Positions 8,500 through 17,892 are shown, numbered from the stretch's first letter. The stretch: DNA of 64,000 bases from an uncultured Bacilli bacterium (GCA_944332475.1 CALVKA010000003.1:1-64000), one strand, 5' to 3'. Notes: generated by a model not told the origin, from the sequence alone. Program-made: numbers and translations.

Positions 8500-9374
8500 G
8501 AACAAATCCCCTCTTTCTTATTTTCTATTGTTCCTTGGTAACAAAATGTGTATCGCTGGGTGGTAGAATCAATGCTTATTTGAGCATATATATTATAATT
8601 TTCAATATAGTACCAACTATCACTTGTAGGATAGATTTTATTTGCTGTATCTCCTGGAATATACTGAATTGGCATAGTGGTACTGTTTCTTTCCTGATTT
8701 TCTACTTTCGCATTCATCATATATGTTATTAATTTCTGATAGATGGTATCCGCATAACTTTCTGCCGCTTCTTTACTGATTTTTATTTTGTTTGATTGTT
8801 CTGTAGTCGGAAGGTCCTCTATTATTTCCATAGAATTTAAATATAATGTCCATAGAATTTGCGATTCTTCTGTTGTATCTAGTTTTTCCTGTTCTGCTTT
8901 TTGGGCTAGTGTTGATGTGCTTTGCATAATATTTAGAGTTATACCATTTGATGTTAATGACTCTTGTACTAAAGATATTGCTTTGTTAAATATTTCTACA
9001 TCATTATAATTTATCATAAGAATTGGTTGGTTTGTAATTTTGCTATTATCTATCAAGTTTTGAGTAATAGAAGGAATTGCATCTTCTAATTTTTTTTCTT
9101 CGATTCCTTGATTTGCTAAACTACCTGAGTCTTCGTTTTCTAAAAATATATTAGTCACAACTTCTTCATCATTGATTACTAGAAAAAATTCTGGTCCTGT
9201 TGTTACTTTTACTTCTATTCCTGTGTAATAATTGGCAGATGAAAATAGTTTTTCACTGCTTCCGAGACTTTCTTGATATTCTGGCCAGTATTTTGTGATG
9301 GCTAAATAGAAAACGATGATTAAAATGATAATTACTTCTAAAAAGTATAACCAAAATTTTGCTTTTTTACTCAT
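8496..9374 (-). CDS. Bitopic membrane protein in the division cluster; function unknown
   Basis: 292 aa from the ATG at 9374 with AGGTGA just upstream; a GTG nine bases earlier lies inside that site and is rejected. One membrane helix spans about residues 7-27 after a short KK-containing cytoplasmic start. The roughly 260-residue external domain is soluble, acidic and unlike any family I know. It begins 13 bp after the PASTA-PBP stop and overlaps the next gene by 4 bp. In many Bacilli this place is occupied by mraY or murD, so this is a lineage-specific insertion in the cluster. Confidence 0.72.
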   Translation of the reverse strand: MSKKAKFWLYFLEVIIILIIVFYLAITKYWPEYQESLGSSEKLFSSANYYTGIEVKVTTGPEFFLVINDEEVVTNIFLENEDSGSLANQGIEEKKLEDAIPSITQNLIDNSKITNQPILMINYNDVEIFNKAISLVQESLTSNGITLNIMQSTSTLAQKAEQEKLDTTEESQILWTLYLNSMEIIEDLPTTEQSNKIKISKEAAESYADTIYQKLITYMMNAKVENQERNSTTMPIQYIPGDTANKIYPTSDSWYYIENYNIYAQISIDSTTQRYTFCYQGTIENKKEGICS

Positions 9375-9387
9375 TTCTATCACCTAC

Positions 9388-11550
9388 TTAAGAACTTGAA
9401 AATTTAGGATTTAATGTTAAGGTGATTTCTAATCCATCTGTGATAGCGGTTCCTTCGGCAATACTTTGTGCAGTAACATAGCCTACACCATCTAATTTTA
9501 CTTGGACTCCTAGCATATTTAATAAACTGCTTGCTACCTTTGATGATAGTCCTACCACGTTTGGTATTTTTATATTCGAATCATTTGTTATTAAATATAC
9601 AGTATCTTGATTGGTGATGGTATCTTCTTTTTCTGGATATTGTTTCACTACTTTGTCTCCAGTACCTAATATTTGATATTTAATTCCAGCAGAGGTTAAG
9701 GTTGTTTTTGTGGTTTCTACTTTTTGATTTAAGAAACTTGGTAATTCGTATTCTGTTACCTCTACAGTTGGACTTGTGGAGTCATCGTTACCATAATATT
9801 TAGAAGCGTTATTTACAATTTCTTTAATGGCATTGGATAATGGTTTCTGACTTCCTCCTGATGGTCTTTTTACGGATGCGTAAATAATTAACTTGGGTTC
9901 ACTTTTTGGATAGATTCCAGCAAATGAAGAAATGATATCTTCTTGACCACTTAGATAACCTCCACCGTTTTCTGCAGCGATTTGGGCTGTTCCAGTCTTT
10001 CCAATTAATTCTCCACTTGGAATTCTAAACCCACTTCCTGTATTACCTATTCCATTAACACAATCATCCATTAATTGAATCATCTTTTGGACAGTTTCAG
10101 TTGATGCCACTCGTTCTATTTCTGTTCTTTCATTTTCTAAAATGACTTCTCCAGTATCTGGATCTACTATTTTACTTACTACGTATGGTTCTAGAAGCAT
10201 TCCGTCATTGGTTAGAGAGGTCATAGCTTTTACATTTTGAATTGGTGTTGTTGTGATACCTTGTCCAAATCCAGCATTATAAATTTCGGTTTCATATTTA
10301 AAATTTAGACTTCCTGTCTCTTCGTTTGGTAACGTGATTCCTGTTTTTCTACCAAATCCTAGTTTTTTGAAATATTCTCTTAACATGGTACTACTCATGT
10401 GTCGATTGATTAAGTTGATGACTCCGACGTTACTACTCATAGCGTATCCTTTATCATATGTAAGGGTCCCCCATCCATTTCTGTTCCAGTCACCAATTAC
10501 GGTTCCATCTGTTGTGGTATAGGTTCCTGATAAGTAAGTCTCACTACCATTATATACTCCATTTTCCATGGCAGCCATATAGGTGAAGGTTTTCATTGTT
10601 GAACCTGGTTCATATGGAGAGGATACGGTTGGATCTAAGTAATTTGTAATATCTCTTACATTAGGATCAAAAGATGGTGAGGTGGCAGTCGCAAGTAGAG
10701 CTCCTGTTTCGGCATCCATAATCGTAATATTAAACCATTCCCAGTCATAATCTATGTCAGCATTGTTGATAGCTTGTTCTACAAAGAATTGAATTTGACT
10801 ATCGATTGTTAGGTAAATATCTTTTCCTTGTGTTGCTTCTTTTCTTCTTTCTTTTGTATCAGCAATTTTATATCCCTGTAGGTCCTTTTGGTATTGTACG
10901 TATCCATCCTCTCCTCTTAGGATTTTGTCATAATACTTTTCAATGCCCATTTCTCCAGTAATCGTTTCTTCTCCTGTTTCTTCATTTGTTTCAGTTTTAG
11001 CATATCCAACTGTATAAGAGGCGAAATTACCTTTTGGATAATATCTTTTGAAACTTTCTACAAAATCAATACCTGGCAAATCTAGGGCTTCTATTTCGTT
11101 TTTAGTAATTTCAGATAGTCCTTTTCCTTTGGATCCAAATTCTGTTTGATATACATTTTCTTTTGATAAATACGTCATTACTTCTTCTTCTGTCATTCCA
11201 AGTATTGGAGCTAGGTCTTTTGCCGTTTTTTCTTTGTCTACTACATGTTGTGGATTATCTTCATCAGTTGTTCGTTTAGAATCTAGGTAAGCTATCAACT
11301 TATAAGATGCAACATTCTGAGCTAATGGATCACCATCTGATGTATAAATACTACCTCTTTCTGCTGATAGTGTCTCTGTAGCAGTAGTTCTTTTACTCGC
11401 TAACTCTTTTAAATTTACCCCATCTACTTCGGAGGATAATCCTAATTGTATTACTCTTCCAATCATGCAGGCAAACAAAAAAAGAGAAGCAAAAATTACT
11501 ATCTTGGAATACTTGATATTATTTTTCTTTCTCTTTTTAGTTTTCGTCAT
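9388..11550 (-). CDS. pbpB: Septal class B penicillin-binding protein with two PASTA domains (FtsI/PbpB-like)
   Basis: 720-aa division transpeptidase that cross-links septal peptidoglycan. Seen: a cytoplasmic Lys-rich start, one membrane helix (about 17-35), a dimerisation domain with ERGSIYTSDG (64-73), and the transpeptidase motifs STMK (317-320), SSN (372-374) and KTGT (518-521), so the active site is intact. Two C-terminal PASTA repeats follow (about 590-650 and 652-718; the second contains IPNVVGL). The order mraZ, rsmH, ftsL, pbp is the classic division cluster, with ftsL ending 11 bp upstream. The PASTA form matches Bacillus PbpB and streptococcal PBP2x. Confidence 0.95.
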   Translation of the reverse strand: MTKTKKRKKNNIKYSKIVIFASLFLFACMIGRVIQLGLSSEVDGVNLKELASKRTTATETLSAERGSIYTSDGDPLAQNVASYKLIAYLDSKRTTDEDNPQHVVDKEKTAKDLAPILGMTEEEVMTYLSKENVYQTEFGSKGKGLSEITKNEIEALDLPGIDFVESFKRYYPKGNFASYTVGYAKTETNEETGEETITGEMGIEKYYDKILRGEDGYVQYQKDLQGYKIADTKERRKEATQGKDIYLTIDSQIQFFVEQAINNADIDYDWEWFNITIMDAETGALLATATSPSFDPNVRDITNYLDPTVSSPYEPGSTMKTFTYMAAMENGVYNGSETYLSGTYTTTDGTVIGDWNRNGWGTLTYDKGYAMSSNVGVINLINRHMSSTMLREYFKKLGFGRKTGITLPNEETGSLNFKYETEIYNAGFGQGITTTPIQNVKAMTSLTNDGMLLEPYVVSKIVDPDTGEVILENERTEIERVASTETVQKMIQLMDDCVNGIGNTGSGFRIPSGELIGKTGTAQIAAENGGGYLSGQEDIISSFAGIYPKSEPKLIIYASVKRPSGGSQKPLSNAIKEIVNNASKYYGNDDSTSPTVEVTEYELPSFLNQKVETTKTTLTSAGIKYQILGTGDKVVKQYPEKEDTITNQDTVYLITNDSNIKIPNVVGLSSKVASSLLNMLGVQVKLDGVGYVTAQSIAEGTAITDGLEITLTLNPKFSSS

Positions 11551-11561
11551 TTCCTCACATC

Positions 11562-11861
11562 CTAGTTATCTTCCGTTACAGTCTTAATGTTATTATTATT
11601 ATAACTTAAACCTTGTTCTTCTGCAACTTCTTGAATTTTTGTAAGGGACGCTAATTCGTTAATAGTCATTGCCAAACTTTCATTGGTCTTTTGTTGCTCT
11701 TCTATTTTTTGCTTTTGTTTTTCTACTTCGTAATTAATATTGGCTAATGTTGCTTTTGAAAATACGATAGACACAGGAGAAATTACTAATAAGAACAAAG
11801 CAAGTGTATAAAGTAGTTTTTCAAACTTTGACATTTTTAAACGTTTTTTTACTTTTCTCAT
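11562..11861 (-). CDS. ftsL: Cell division protein FtsL
   Basis: 99 aa, a bitopic division protein that pairs with FtsB/DivIC and helps activate the septal SEDS-PBP synthase. Seen: a short basic cytoplasmic tail, one membrane helix (about 15-37), then a leucine-zipper-like coiled coil (about 45-80, with KQKQKIEEQQ) and a short acidic end. FtsL is too divergent to call by sequence alone; size, topology and position between rsmH and the PASTA-PBP make it secure. GGAGAAAAAAT precedes the ATG. Confidence 0.88.
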   Translation of the reverse strand: MRKVKKRLKMSKFEKLLYTLALFLLVISPVSIVFSKATLANINYEVEKQKQKIEEQQKTNESLAMTINELASLTKIQEVAEEQGLSYNNNNIKTVTEDN

Positions 11862-11880
11862 ATTTTTTCTCCTTTTTATT

Positions 11881-12810
11881 CTATTTTATTCTTTCGATTA
11901 CTCGAAGTTTGGCACTTCTAGAACGATTGTTGTGTTCTAATTCTTCTTTGCTAGGAAGAATTGCTTTATTTACAACCAATTGGAAGTCCGGTAAATATTC
12001 TTCGGGAATGTTTGGTAGTCCCTTTACCTTATCATCTATTTTACATTTTTCTTTGAAATATTGTTTTACAATTCTATCTTCTAATGAATGGAATGTAATT
12101 ACAGCTACCCTTCCTCCTACCTTTAGTAAGGATAAGGCTTGCTCTAACGCTGGCTCTAATACATCCAGTTCATGGTTCACTTCAATTCTTATTGCTTGAA
12201 AGATTTGCCTTGCTGGGTGTTTTTCTTTTCTTTTTTTCATAGGTACGGCACTTTTAATTATTTCTACTAATTCTAAGGTTGTTTCTATAGGTTTTTGTGC
12301 ACGATACTCTACAATCTTTTTGGCAATATTTCTGGAAAATTTATCTTCTCCATATTTATAAAAGATGTCTGCAAGTTCTTTTTGACTATAGGTATTTACT
12401 ACTTCGTAGGCTGATAGTGGATTAGATTTATCCATGCGCATGTCTAATCTGGCATCTTCGTGATAAGAAAAGCCTCGAGTCGCATCATCTAATTGTGGAG
12501 AAGAAACTCCAAGATCAAATAATATTCCATCTACTTCTGTTACATCACGTTTTTCTAGTTCTTCTTTTAGGTTTACAAAATTACTTTTGATAATAGTGAA
12601 GTTAGCACCAATCGCTTGTAAGCGATTAGTACTATGCCGAATTGCTTCACTATCTTGGTCAAAGGCGAATAAAAACCCCTTTTTTATTCGTTGCAAGATG
12701 TAACTACTGTGTCCTCCATAGCCTAATGTACAATCAACAATTATGCTGTCTTCTTTCAAATTCAATGCGTCAATGGATTCTTGTAACAATACACTAATAT
12801 GTTTTTCCAT
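11881..12810 (-). CDS. rsmH: 16S rRNA (cytosine-1402-N4) methyltransferase RsmH (MraW)
   Basis: 309-aa SAM-dependent methyltransferase acting on C1402 of 16S rRNA in the decoding centre. Seen: the SAM-binding VDCTLGYGGHS motif near residue 25, the FDLGVSSPQLD motif near 97, ARGFSYH-type sequence following it, FHSLEDRIVKQYF near 240 and the family C-terminus NRSRSAKLRVIER. Length fits the family. Its ATG overlaps the mraZ stop as TAATG, indicating translational coupling. Confidence 0.97.
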   Translation of the reverse strand: MEKHISVLLQESIDALNLKEDSIIVDCTLGYGGHSSYILQRIKKGFLFAFDQDSEAIRHSTNRLQAIGANFTIIKSNFVNLKEELEKRDVTEVDGILFDLGVSSPQLDDATRGFSYHEDARLDMRMDKSNPLSAYEVVNTYSQKELADIFYKYGEDKFSRNIAKKIVEYRAQKPIETTLELVEIIKSAVPMKKRKEKHPARQIFQAIRIEVNHELDVLEPALEQALSLLKVGGRVAVITFHSLEDRIVKQYFKEKCKIDDKVKGLPNIPEEYLPDFQLVVNKAILPSKEELEHNNRSRSAKLRVIERIK

Positions 12811-13247
12811 TATAAATCCACGCTTTCGTTAAATAAATTTTCGGCTATATCAGACATGTTGATGGAAGCAGAATTGAAAAAGTTTTCCCAAGCATCCTTG
12901 GCCCATATTTCAAGCCTATCGCCTGTACCAATGACAACACAGTCTTTTTGGATACCGGCATAGGTAATTAGTGGGGAGGTAATATTAATACGGCCTTGCT
13001 TGTCAAATTCTGCTACAGTAGCACCGGATAAGAAGAAACGGGTAAAATTTCTTGCATCCTTCTTGGTAAATGGTAAGGATTCTAGTTTATGAACGATTGT
13101 TTCCCATCTTTCTATGGGATAGGCAAATAAACAGTTTTCAATTCCACGTGTAATCACAAACTTATCGCCTAGTTCTGTTCTAAATTTTGAAGGAATAATT
13201 AATCTTCCTTTGTCATCAATTGAATGATGATATTCTCCCATAAACAT
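12810..13247 (-). CDS. mraZ: Transcriptional regulator MraZ
   Basis: 145-aa DNA-binding regulator of the division cluster, composed of two AbrB-like SpoVT/MraZ repeats. Seen: [21 protein letters not shown] at the start (here split by my start choice after MF) and the second copy [14 protein letters not shown] near residue 85. The start at 13247 is chosen for the GGGGGATTTTT spacing; the frame upstream to 13280 is the regulator's own operator. MraZ forms rings that bind tandem repeats upstream of its own gene and, in most species studied, represses the operon. Confidence 0.95.
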   Translation of the reverse strand: MFMGEYHHSIDDKGRLIIPSKFRTELGDKFVITRGIENCLFAYPIERWETIVHKLESLPFTKKDARNFTRFFLSGATVAEFDKQGRINITSPLITYAGIQKDCVVIGTGDRLEIWAKDAWENFFNSASINMSDIAENLFNESVDL

Positions 13248-13250
13248 AAA

Positions 13251-13280
13251 AATCCCCCACTTTTCACCACCAGTTACCAC
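13251..13280 (-). promoter_or_regulatory. Putative MraZ box: three GTGG repeats at 10-bp spacing
   Basis: Read on the minus strand: GTGGTAACTG, GTGGTGAAAA, GTGGGGGATT, three consecutive 10-mers each starting GTGG, between the promoter and the mraZ start. Known MraZ operators are tandem GTG/TGGG-type direct repeats one helical turn apart. The third repeat merges with the mraZ ribosome binding site. Confidence 0.75.
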
Positions 13281-13291
13281 TGATTACCTAT

Positions 13292-13321
13292 ATCATAAAC
13301 TAAAATATGGTTATTTGTAAA
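13292..13321 (-). promoter_or_regulatory. Promoter of the mraZ operon
   Basis: TTTACA at 13316-13321 and TATGAT at 13292-13297 with 18 bp between, directly upstream of the MraZ box, placing transcription start near 13285. Confidence 0.65.
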
Positions 13322-13722
13322 TATTAGAAAAAACTTTTTTCCACTATTGACATGTTTTTGACAATAAAAAATTACAACTTTAAGGTTGTAATTTTTTTAC
13401 ATATGGTGATTGAGTTGTAGGCATTGTCGGTAAAGGTCAACTTGTATGATTGGGGAAAAGGCTGGGGAGGTGCCTGTTTTTCTTTCTGTTATGGTTGCCA
13501 GTTAAGGCTTCTTTATTCTGTCTTGGTTATGGACTTACAATATCATCGGGAAATTTTATTTCTTTTCCTACTCATTTTCAAAATCTTGTAGTGCTTCTTT
13601 ATTTTTTCTATCCTCTTTAACTCTATGTCATTATATATTGTATCTAATGTTGTCATCTTCTTTATTTTTTCGGTTGCCGTTTGTTATAACACATAGCAAA
13701 AAATAGTAAAGGCGAGCCTTTA
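13322..13722. other. Intergenic stretch between thrS and mraZ
   Basis: About 400 bp without a convincing gene. It holds the thrS terminator, a second inverted repeat at 13368-13398 (ATTACAAC / loop / GTTGTAAT, T- and A-flanked so able to act both ways), and a featureless middle. A 37-codon minus-strand frame (13543-13656, Lys/Ile-rich) lacks a spaced ribosome binding site and is not called. The stretch around 13450-13480 is unusually G-rich for this window. I recognise no RNA family. Confidence 0.5.
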
Positions 13723-13727
13723 CTATT
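13697..13727 (-). terminator. Terminator after thrS
   Basis: Perfect AATAGTAAAGGC / GA / GCCTTTACTATT palindrome that includes the thrS TAG stop, followed by TTTTTTG on the minus strand. Confidence 0.9.
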
Positions 13728-15486
13728 TTCTCATTTCTTTGTTATCTACTTCTTCTTTGATTAATTTTATAAATTCTTGTTGTGAAACTGTTGTGGTTTC
13801 TTTTTGACCGTGTAATCTGTAGCTGACGGTATTATCTTGTTTTTCGTTATCCCCTAATATTAGAGTATATGGAACTTTCTTTGTTTGTGCTTCTCTTAGT
13901 CGATATCCAAGTTTTTCATTTCTATCATCTAACTCTGCACGAATACCTTGTTCTTTTAGTTTTTCTGTTACTTCTCTTGCATAGTCTCCTTGGAATTCAG
14001 ATGATACTGGAATTACTTCTACTTGTGTTGGAGCAAGCCATGTAGGGAATGTACCTTTTGTCTCTTCAATTAAGAAGGCTGTAAAACGGTCAAATGTTCC
14101 AAATATCGCTCTGTGGATTACTACTGGAGTTTGTTTTTCTCCATTAGAATCTACATAAGTAAGTTCAAATCTTCTTGGTAATAAGAAGTCTAATTGACAA
14201 GTAGATAGAGTTACTTCTGCGCCTACTGCTGGTTTTACTTCTACATCTAGTTTTGGTCCATAGAATGCTGCTTCTCCTTCCGCTTCGAAGTAGTCTACGT
14301 TCATTTCGTTTAATACTTCTCGCAATTTGTTTTCAGCATTTTCCCACATATCGTCATCATCGAAATATTTTTCTTTATCGTTTTTGTCTCTTAAAGATAA
14401 TCTAAATTTATAATCTTTAATTCCAAAATCTTTATAAACGTCTAAGATTAAACTTACAACACGTTTGAACTCTTCTCCTATTTGGTCTGGTCTTACGAAT
14501 AGATGAGCATCGTTTTGACACATACAACGTACTCTTTCTAAACCTTTGACAGCACCGCTTGCTTCATATCTAAAATCAGTTGCGAATTCTCCAATACGGA
14601 TTGGTAAGTCACGATAAGAGTGCATTTTGTTTTTATATACTAACATATGGTGCGGACAGTTCATAGGACGAAGGACAAACTCTTCATCATCTACTTTCAT
14701 CATTGGAAACATATTTTCTTTATAATGGTCCCAGTGGCCTGATGTTTTGTATAAATCTACAGTACCTACACATGGCGTATAGACATGTTCATATCCCATA
14801 TCTCTTTCTTTTTTATAAATATAGTTTTCTAATTCATGACGGATTAAGGCTCCATTTGGTAGCCATAGAGGCATTCCAGCTCCTACTAATTCATGGGTCA
14901 TAAATAGTTCTTGTTCTTTACCAATTTTTCTATGATCTCTTTGTTTTGCTTCTTCCAATTCTTGTAGGTAGGCATCTAAATCTTCTTGGGTGTCAAAACA
15001 TACGCCATAAATTCTTTGAAGCATTTTGTTTTTAGCATCGCCTTTCCAATAGGCTCCACTATGTTTAATTAATTTAAAATGTTTTAGTTCTTTTACAGAT
15101 TCTACATGAGGTCCACGACAAAGATCTGTAAAGTCTCCTTGTGTATAACAAGAAATTGTTGTTTCACTTTCATCCATTCTAGAAATTAAATCTATTTTAT
15201 ATGGATCCTCTTTAAACATTTCTAAGGCGTCTTCTTTTGTTAGTTCATGGCGAACGATTCTTTTGCCGTCTTTTGAAATTTTTTTCATTTCTTTTTCGAT
15301 TTTAGGAAGATCTTCATCTGTTAATGTTTTGTTTCCTAAATCAATGTCATAGTAGAATCCCTCTTCTACAACTGGCCCTACCCAAAATTTTGCTTCAGGA
15401 TATAGATGCTTTACTGCTTGCGCTAATAAATGGGCACAAGAATGATTTAATACACTTAATCTTTCATCTTCTTTAATATTTACCAT
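13723..15486 (-). CDS. thrS: Threonyl-tRNA synthetase lacking the N-terminal TGS domain
   Basis: 587-aa class II synthetase that charges tRNA-Thr. Seen: the editing domain ([10 protein letters not shown] near residue 17, typical HxxxH zinc motif), the catalytic core with PMNCPHHM (zinc Cys), motif 2 in [16 protein letters not shown], class-II motif 3 region [11 protein letters not shown], and a C-terminal anticodon-binding domain. Typical bacterial ThrRS is about 640 aa and begins with a TGS domain of about 60 residues; here the protein starts directly at the editing domain. Its ATG overlaps the stop of the 118-aa gene upstream and AAAGGAGAGAGG precedes it. Expression is controlled by the T-box leader. 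Confidence 0.96.
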   Translation of the reverse strand: MVNIKEDERLSVLNHSCAHLLAQAVKHLYPEAKFWVGPVVEEGFYYDIDLGNKTLTDEDLPKIEKEMKKISKDGKRIVRHELTKEDALEMFKEDPYKIDLISRMDESETTISCYTQGDFTDLCRGPHVESVKELKHFKLIKHSGAYWKGDAKNKMLQRIYGVCFDTQEDLDAYLQELEEAKQRDHRKIGKEQELFMTHELVGAGMPLWLPNGALIRHELENYIYKKERDMGYEHVYTPCVGTVDLYKTSGHWDHYKENMFPMMKVDDEEFVLRPMNCPHHMLVYKNKMHSYRDLPIRIGEFATDFRYEASGAVKGLERVRCMCQNDAHLFVRPDQIGEEFKRVVSLILDVYKDFGIKDYKFRLSLRDKNDKEKYFDDDDMWENAENKLREVLNEMNVDYFEAEGEAAFYGPKLDVEVKPAVGAEVTLSTCQLDFLLPRRFELTYVDSNGEKQTPVVIHRAIFGTFDRFTAFLIEETKGTFPTWLAPTQVEVIPVSSEFQGDYAREVTEKLKEQGIRAELDDRNEKLGYRLREAQTKKVPYTLILGDNEKQDNTVSYRLHGQKETTTVSQQEFIKLIKEEVDNKEMRK

Positions 15487-15836
15487 TTTTCCTCTCTCCT
15501 TTTTGCTAATATTTTTGCATATTCTACACTGGCTTCTAATGGATCTAATATAAGATTTTCTGCTCTTAACGGATTCATGTAAGGAATTAATTGTGACTTC
15601 TTATGTCGTCTGCTGTCTTCGCTTCTTACTAATAAAAAAGTCCCGTTATTAATAGATTCGATATCAAGGTAAGAAAACTTAACAGATGGTGGTAGTCTTT
15701 TCCCCTTTTCTTCCATATATTCTTTCATTCCATTTATGGTTAATGGTCCTGGGAATGTGCAGTCTACTCCTAGATATTCTTCCAGAAATTGTCTGGTTGT
15801 GATACTTTGCTTTGCACTAATCATTATTGGCTTCAT
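15480..15836 (-). CDS. 118-aa protein co-transcribed with thrS; function unknown
   Basis: Lies between the T-box terminator and thrS, with AGGAGATAAGTT before its ATG and its stop overlapping the thrS start, so it is under threonine/tRNA control and translationally coupled. The sequence is soluble and basic in the second half ([23 protein letters not shown]). It is not a TGS domain and I do not recognise a family. It could be a lineage-specific accessory of ThrRS or an unrelated gene caught in the operon. Confidence 0.72.
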   Translation of the reverse strand: MKPIMISAKQSITTRQFLEEYLGVDCTFPGPLTINGMKEYMEEKGKRLPPSVKFSYLDIESINNGTFLLVRSEDSRRHKKSQLIPYMNPLRAENLILDPLEASVEYAKILAKRREEKW

Positions 15837-15863
15837 AACTTATCTCCTATTTTTTTCTTTCTA

Positions 15864-15892
15864 TAAAAAAACACTCCTATAATTAGGAGTGT
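15864..15892 (-). terminator. Regulated terminator of the thrS T-box
   Basis: ACACTCCT / AATTAT / AGGAGTGT hairpin followed by seven T residues on the minus strand. Its 5' arm competes with the T-box antiterminator. Confidence 0.9.
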
Positions 15893-16080
15893 AATTGTTA
15901 CACGGTACCATCCTTGGTTTTACTTACTTTTGATAACGGTTATCCCGGAATTACTTTTTATAATTCTACTCGAAAGGGAGTAATAAATTAGACTTTTCTT
16001 CGTTTTCACCAGCCACGAAGTCTCTATTAAAAGCGATTAATTTATCATGTCCTTTGTCAATGTATTTCTTGCTTATAGTT
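15865..16080 (-). promoter_or_regulatory. T-box riboswitch leader of the thrS operon
   Basis: RNA leader that reads uncharged tRNA and switches between termination and read-through. On the minus strand the T-box sequence is AAGGATGGTACCGTG (15901-15915), the conserved antiterminator bulge motif. Upstream is a stem I region containing AGAGACTTCG and GGCTGGTGAAAACG, the usual distal-loop pattern. Downstream is the terminator hairpin. I could not fix the specifier codon by eye; threonine is inferred from thrS. Confidence 0.92.
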
Positions 16081-16082
16081 TC

Positions 16083-16111
16083 ATCTTAGCACTTTTTTCT
16101 TTAGAGTTCAA
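16083..16111 (-). promoter_or_regulatory. Promoter of the thrS T-box operon
   Basis: TTGAAC (16106-16111) and TAAGAT (16083-16088) separated by 17 bp, immediately upstream of the leader. Confidence 0.65.
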
Positions 16112-16117
16112 CCCTTT

Positions 16118-16918
16118 TTATCGACTTGTCCAAGATGTTGGAACATTGATTATGGATTGTAGTCCCATAAATCCTTGATAGTATCTCGTTCTACCATACC
16201 GGAAGAAGCCACTTAATGTCGAACAGTTAGTATCATTGACATCGAAAATACTGCAGTCTAGAACTGCGATATGAAGGTGAACTCCTGTTGCTACTCCGGT
16301 TTGTCCCATAAATCCTAAATAGTCATTTATGGTTACTGGTTTTCCAATGTATAAATCCGGGGCATAACTAGATAGATGTACATATTGTGAGGTATAAACT
16401 TGGCCATCAATATTATGCGTAACTGTAACAATATTAGCTCCTGCTGAATCTCTATAAATACCGGATATCGTTCCATTGGCGATTGGATAAACAGGTTCAC
16501 TACTTCCCCTTGGGCTTGTAATATCTAGGGCAAAATGAGAGGCTGTTGGATAGCTTGTAATTGTTCCCATTTCTGTTGGCAGATACCATACTCTCTTGGG
16601 AGTTGACAATGTTGCTACAGTATTCTTTTTAGCTGGTAGGGAAACTGGTATGGGTGACTCTTTTTGTACACTCGTTCCACTTTTCATTTGCTTATAAATT
16701 TGAAAAACACTATTGGTTTTATTACTATTTTCTGTTTCTTTCTTTTCTGCTACTTCTACAGGGGCCATATCTTTCGTATTAATCAATTCGTACTGTAATT
16801 GATAAGTTTGATGGGCAATATTATTTTGATAATAAACTATGATGAAAGATATCAATAATATAAATATTGATGCTTTTTTGATTACTTCTTTATTTTCCAA
16901 TATCTTTTGTACTTTCAT
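16118..16918 (-). CDS. M23 (LytM-like) peptidase, membrane-anchored
   Basis: 266-aa putative peptidoglycan endopeptidase. One N-terminal membrane helix (about 15-32), a linker rich in Lys/Ser/Thr, then an M23 domain. Zinc-site motifs seen: HFALDI (His and Asp of HxxxD, near residue 127) and VHLHIAV (HxH, near 217). The end contains DCSIFDVNDTNC, where two Cys could form a disulfide. The intact ligands suggest an active hydrolase rather than an EnvC-type regulator. GAGGGGAAAT precedes the start. It could also play the sporulation role that SpoIIQ-like M23 proteins have; nothing here decides this. Confidence 0.88.
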   Translation of the reverse strand: MKVQKILENKEVIKKASIFILLISFIIVYYQNNIAHQTYQLQYELINTKDMAPVEVAEKKETENSNKTNSVFQIYKQMKSGTSVQKESPIPVSLPAKKNTVATLSTPKRVWYLPTEMGTITSYPTASHFALDITSPRGSSEPVYPIANGTISGIYRDSAGANIVTVTHNIDGQVYTSQYVHLSSYAPDLYIGKPVTINDYLGFMGQTGVATGVHLHIAVLDCSIFDVNDTNCSTLSGFFRYGRTRYYQGFMGLQSIINVPTSWTSR

Positions 16919-16970
16919 ATTTCCCCCTCGAAAACGAGTTTATTCTATCACTTTTCTTATATTTTGTAAA

Positions 16971-17000
16971 GAAAAACAGAAGTTTAGTTTCTTCTGTTTT
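16971..17000 (-). terminator. Terminator after dnaI
   Basis: AAAACAGAAG / AAACTAAA / CTTCTGTTTT hairpin with T-run on the minus strand, containing the dnaI stop. Confidence 0.8.
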
Positions 17001-17892
17001 TACCAATTAGCTCCATAGAAATTGTCAATTGTTTTATTCTTTCGATGATTCTTCTTGCTTTTACCTTATCTACTCCTGAGGAGGTAATAGAAAGTGCAGA
17101 CTCTAATTCTTCTAATGTTAAATTTGAGGTAAAGAAGGTTGGCAGATGGTTCTGCATTCTATATTGCAATATTGGTCCTAGTACTTCATCTCTTGACCAA
17201 TTACTTTCGTTTTCTGCTCCTATATCATCTAATAATATGATGGGGGACGTTTTTATAAAATCGAATTTTTCACTATAATCTGTTTGAAAAGATGATTTTA
17301 AACTTCTTAAAAATTCTGGATAATATACTAGGGCACAACGAATTCCTTTTTTTGCCATTTCATTTAGAAGTGCTGCTACTAAATAAGTTTTTCCGCTACC
17401 AAAAGAGCCTGTTAAATATAGACCTTTAGGGTTTTTCTCTTTTTGATATTGATCTGTAAATTCTTTGAAATAACGAATGATAGGCAATCTTGATTTATCA
17501 TCTGTATATACTTCCTTTAAAGATGCTTCTTTGATATCTTTTGGCATGTCAAATAATTCTAGATTTTTTTTATAGGCATTTTCCTTGAATGCTTTTTGTT
17601 GCCATTTACAAGCAACATAAGAAAAGTTAATAATATTTTTTTCTTTCTCTGGCGTATAGCAGTATCCTTTTACTTTGTTTTCGCAATGCTCTAACCCTTT
17701 ACAGTTTTTACAATTTTTAAATTCAATTAAAGCATCTTCTAGATTAGAAGTATATTTCCTTAAAATTTCTTCTTCGATTGGTAATTGTTCTACATACGCT
17801 CTAAATTCTTTATTGGCACAAGCATCTTGATAAGAATGCATTAACTCTAGTTCGTTTGCCTGTTGATCTACTACCTTATTTATACTTTTCAT
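16984..17892 (-). CDS. dnaI: Primosomal helicase loader DnaI
   Basis: 302-aa AAA+ ATPase that loads the replicative helicase DnaC/DnaB during initiation and restart. Seen: an N-terminal helicase-binding domain with a Cys cluster (CKNCKGLEHC, residues 61-70, plus C78 and C95) fitting the zinc site of DnaI, Walker A GSFGSGKT (162-169), Walker B ILLDDIG (219-225) and a C-terminal arginine-rich VKARRIIERI. Length matches B. subtilis DnaI (about 311). DnaB/DnaD partners are not in the window. Confidence 0.93.
   Translation of the reverse strand: MKSINKVVDQQANELELMHSYQDACANKEFRAYVEQLPIEEEILRKYTSNLEDALIEFKNCKNCKGLEHCENKVKGYCYTPEKEKNIINFSYVACKWQQKAFKENAYKKNLELFDMPKDIKEASLKEVYTDDKSRLPIIRYFKEFTDQYQKEKNPKGLYLTGSFGSGKTYLVAALLNEMAKKGIRCALVYYPEFLRSLKSSFQTDYSEKFDFIKTSPIILLDDIGAENESNWSRDEVLGPILQYRMQNHLPTFFTSNLTLEELESALSITSSGVDKVKARRIIERIKQLTISMELIGKNRRN

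Noticed and set aside
13543..13656. 37-codon minus-strand frame in the thrS-mraZ gap
   Set aside because: Lys/Ile-rich, no spaced ribosome binding site, no family likeness.
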